The notes below the pieces were generated by a model that saw only the letters and a program-made list of their open reading frames with translations, made no database searches and had not been told where the DNA came from. Made by a program: the position numbers and the translations under genes. A DNA stretch of 64,000 nt from Kryptolebias marmoratus (taxonomy: Eukaryota; Chordata; Actinopteri; Cyprinodontiformes; Rivulidae): NCBI RefSeq assembly GCF_001649575.2, contig NC_051445.1, forward strand, positions 4,044,710 to 4,108,709, written 5' to 3'. Of this stretch, positions 61,091 through 64,000 are shown in pieces (the stretch's first letter is position 1; every line of letters starts with the position of its first letter).

Positions 61091-64000
61091 CTTCTGCTGT
61101 GTTCATTTACTAGTTAAAACCGGCAGAACCAGAAATGTGGTGTTGCTTTTTAGTTTGGTTTGTGCAAATCAGTACTATTGCGGCTGGAACCTAGCAGAGA
61201 TGGAGTGAGTCAAAGTGATGACTGGAAACTGACTGACTTTTCTCCACTTCCCCATCTTGAGCACGAGTTGAGAGATACGTACGTTCGGAGTCGTGCTGCA
61301 ACAAGTACAGTGACAGGCACATATGGGGAGCTCACATTTTTGTTTGCACAGGCAGGGAGTTGCTTGCGTGAAATCTCAAAGGCAGGGGACGTTCCCTCCT
61401 TCACTGCCCTACTTTGATTTGTTGCAGGTCAAAACTAAAAGGTTGCAATGTCACTTACACTATGAACAGAAACAAGGGACCAGTACTCAGTTAACTGCTC
61501 TGTTTTGCTTCCCTTTTAGGGCAGATGTGTGGCAATCTGGACGACAACTCTAAAAAGTTGTGCAATGTCAAAAGAGATACTGCAATATGCTCAGATTAAA
61601 GGATTTCAAAATGCTTACTGAAAGGCTACATTAGAATGACAAATTACTTTTGGCAAGATATTGTTACAAACTTTTCCAAAGAACTGAGTTTGCTACTGAA
61701 ACAGTATAACAAGTAAAACACAAGGTCTAAGACTAAAGAACTTCTAGCTAACGGTTCAAGAGAATTGACATTTCATTCTGGTAAAGTACACAGCCTTTTT
61801 AAAAGGTTGCTGAGTAAGAACACATACATATAGAGTATGTATCGTTTCTGTTTCAGCTTCTCTGGTTGATAACCAAGAGAAGTTGTCTTGTTTTGTGGAG
61901 ATGTGGAGATTCAATCACAGATAGACTTTCTAAAGATGGTCTGCTTGATTTTGTATGTGATTTAATGACATAATGTGTTTCTTTTTGAAGGCTTTTATTG
62001 TTTGATCTGATCAAACACTGTCTCCTAAAAGACAGCAGCAGTCCAGTCTATCCAAGCCCAGGCCTCGTGATAAAACACATTGAGAATGTCTTCAAATACC
62101 AACGCCCCTTATTCTTTCAAATAACAGTTAAAGCACATTTTCAGTGACTGAATGAAATGATGCTTTACTAAACCTTCAGAGGGGATTTATTTCCATGAAC
62201 CCAAAACTGATGGAATGACAAAAACACTTCGCACAAAAAAAGGCTTTTGTTTTGCTCACAAACATCTGCAAAAACATCCAGAAACAAATTTTACCTAAAA
62301 GTTTACTTCCTTATACACACAAGTTTATACATGCACGCAGAAACTGAAGCTCAAAGCTGTAGTCATCTGAGGAATGCTAAATATTTACCTCCACTGCCTG
62401 CCTAGATAGCTCCAGCATTCAGGACTCTATTTGACTGCCTTTTAACCCAACCTGCAACAATTGCACACAGCCTGGCTGTTAAGGCATCTCTGAACCACTT
62501 TAAAACTTTCCCTGTGTGTCGTCAACTCCACTTTTTTGTTGTTTTCCCTACAAAATCGCACATTCACTTGCTCGTCATTTCAGCAGGCAGTTGAGAGGAA
62601 AACAAACACTTGAACGCGTAATGCAGTCACTCCCTGGAGGATGTCATCAACAAACTGATAAATACTCAAAGGCCCTATTCTATCCAATTGTACCAACAAA
62701 TTGCTGCTCATCGCTGAGCAACTAAATGATGTCCATTACAGAAAAGTGGTTTCATGGCAATCGTGTGCCTTAATACTGAAATGTTTCAATACTCAGCATC
62801 GACCCTCTAACAGAGCTGCCTTAAAAAAAAAACAGAGTATATAAAAAGGACAAGAAGGGAGCAGCATCCTGCTGTGGGAGTTTCACTGTGTGGAAAACTG
62901 GCTGATGACTGCACGCTGTGCACGTCCCTCAAATCCCCTTAGTCTTTTTAGCAAATAAACAAGATTGAAATGTGAATCTGAAATAGCTATCACACTGCTC
63001 CACTTTCATTATCACTGTTGAGGGAAATTAATCTAATGAATGTTCTTTAATTCACCACAGGGAACCCAAAGCTTTTGTAGCACAATCATTAAAATGTGAC
63101 ACGTGTTCGTAATGAATGGTTCAGCAAGTCAAATGTAACCTGCTAAATCACCAAAAGTGATGGCGTTATTATTTTTTTATGATGAATTTTAAGTCAGGGC
63201 AAAAGAGTAGCAACGAGTGTGGACTATCCGCATGATATTATCAAAGACAGTAAATGGGCGTTTATTGTAAATGGACTAATTCTTTATTTATTACTAAATG
63301 GTGGCAACATTAACCCACGCTACTGACTGTGAATCACTAAAGCCGAACATCATCATCATCTCTTACATTCTGCCGTCTAAAAAGCACAAACATGGACAAG
63401 AGAAGTGCATTAAAGCAACTGTCAGGAACCCATTTAGCTGACAGCTTAAGGACAACAAGCTGCTGCTAATGCATGCGGTGTTACAATATCAGAGTAGCTA
63501 ATGTTTGACTCAAAGATAGACTCGACCGCAGTAATAAAGGTAGCCACTTCGTACACGGCGCACACGTTTTGCTCTTCAGCGAGCACTGATGCAATGTAGG
63601 AACAGCACGCATGGACCTGTCTCAGCTATGCAGCCTACAAGCTGCTCTCACAAACTTGTCTGCACAGGCACGAAGAATAAACGGGGTTAAAACTGCAACG
63701 AAAGATGTTAAGAGACTTACTTCTACACTAGATACACATGTACGAATAAAAAACAAAAAAGACACAGGAAGAAGGAGCGCTGTGCCACGGATGTTTGCTA
63801 AAGATAGTGTATCTCTGTTGATTCTGCTTTACTCATCACATACACAGGATCAAAGTGAAGTAAAAACTAAGCTTTTTCACTTAGACTTAAGCTGTTGTGT
63901 CTTTAGGACTGAAAACATGGTAAAAACCTAACATCTTAGCATAAGTATTCTACAACAAAACACTCATTTCATTTACTGTAAGAGGGATTTTGTTCTTATA
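61091..64000. other. Right end: unannotated DNA, possible TATA box
   Basis: A strong TATA-like TATATAAAAAGG lies at 62838-62849, without supporting coding sequence downstream. A short imperfect hairpin lies at 61856-61883. The last frame (63611-63931, 106 codons) has basic residues but no recognisable domain. No repeat family was recognised. Confidence 0.35.

Noticed and set aside
62838..62849. TATA-like box as a promoter
   Set aside because: TATATAAA also occurs elsewhere (e.g. 13648). No coding exon or splice framework follows, so it is noted only inside the interval entry.
1..64000. CRISPR array, operon or phage-like system
   Set aside because: No regularly spaced repeats with unique spacers, no clustered co-directional frames and no bacterial ribosome binding sites; the DNA is vertebrate.

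Overview
The window reads as nuclear DNA of a teleost fish, probably a percomorph. It is AT-rich, has no prokaryotic gene layout, and carries relics of transposon families typical of fish genomes: Tol2-like hAT ends, Tc1/mariner, RTE-type LINEs with a (GAA)n tail, a LINE family with a characteristic 3' UTR, a tRNA-derived SINE and several non-autonomous elements. The species cannot be named from the sequence alone. One 100-base run of N (6137-6236) marks an assembly gap.

No intact protein-coding gene could be supported on either strand. Open frames are short (the longest is 224 codons) and resemble no family I recognise, or else are pieces of transposons. The window therefore looks like an intergenic desert or the interior of very large introns. 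The best hint of a host transcription unit is at the right end, about 60.5-61.1 kb, where a purine-rich stretch of higher GC ends in a consensus splice donor at 61083 (+ strand).

Layout. 0-3 kb: a LINE 3' fragment, the first copy of an abundant repeat here called family A, a hAT end and a LINE 3' UTR. 3-24 kb: mostly unique DNA with family A copies, two or three A-rich dispersed repeats (11.9, 16.5, 18.8 kb) and a few candidate conserved non-coding blocks. 25-36 kb: a tRNA-Met-like SINE (25.5 kb), a near-perfect 88-bp palindrome with an (AT)17 core (31.05 kb), a LINE C-terminal remnant (32.8 kb) and a Tc1 transposase relic (35.9-36.7 kb). 41-54 kb: more family A copies, a LINE remnant with a GTAC-rich element nested inside it (43.6-44.35 kb), a hAT-type element (49.5 kb) and a repeat built from nuclear-receptor-like half-sites (50.8-51.4 kb). 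54-64 kb: an RTE LINE relic (56.8-57.3 kb), microsatellites, and the candidate first exon.

The strongest observations concern repeats. Family A has ten recognisable copies in 64 kb, at least four of them dimeric, and shares a module with the repeat at 50.8-51.4 kb. I found no operon, CRISPR array, functional RNA gene or clearly novel system.
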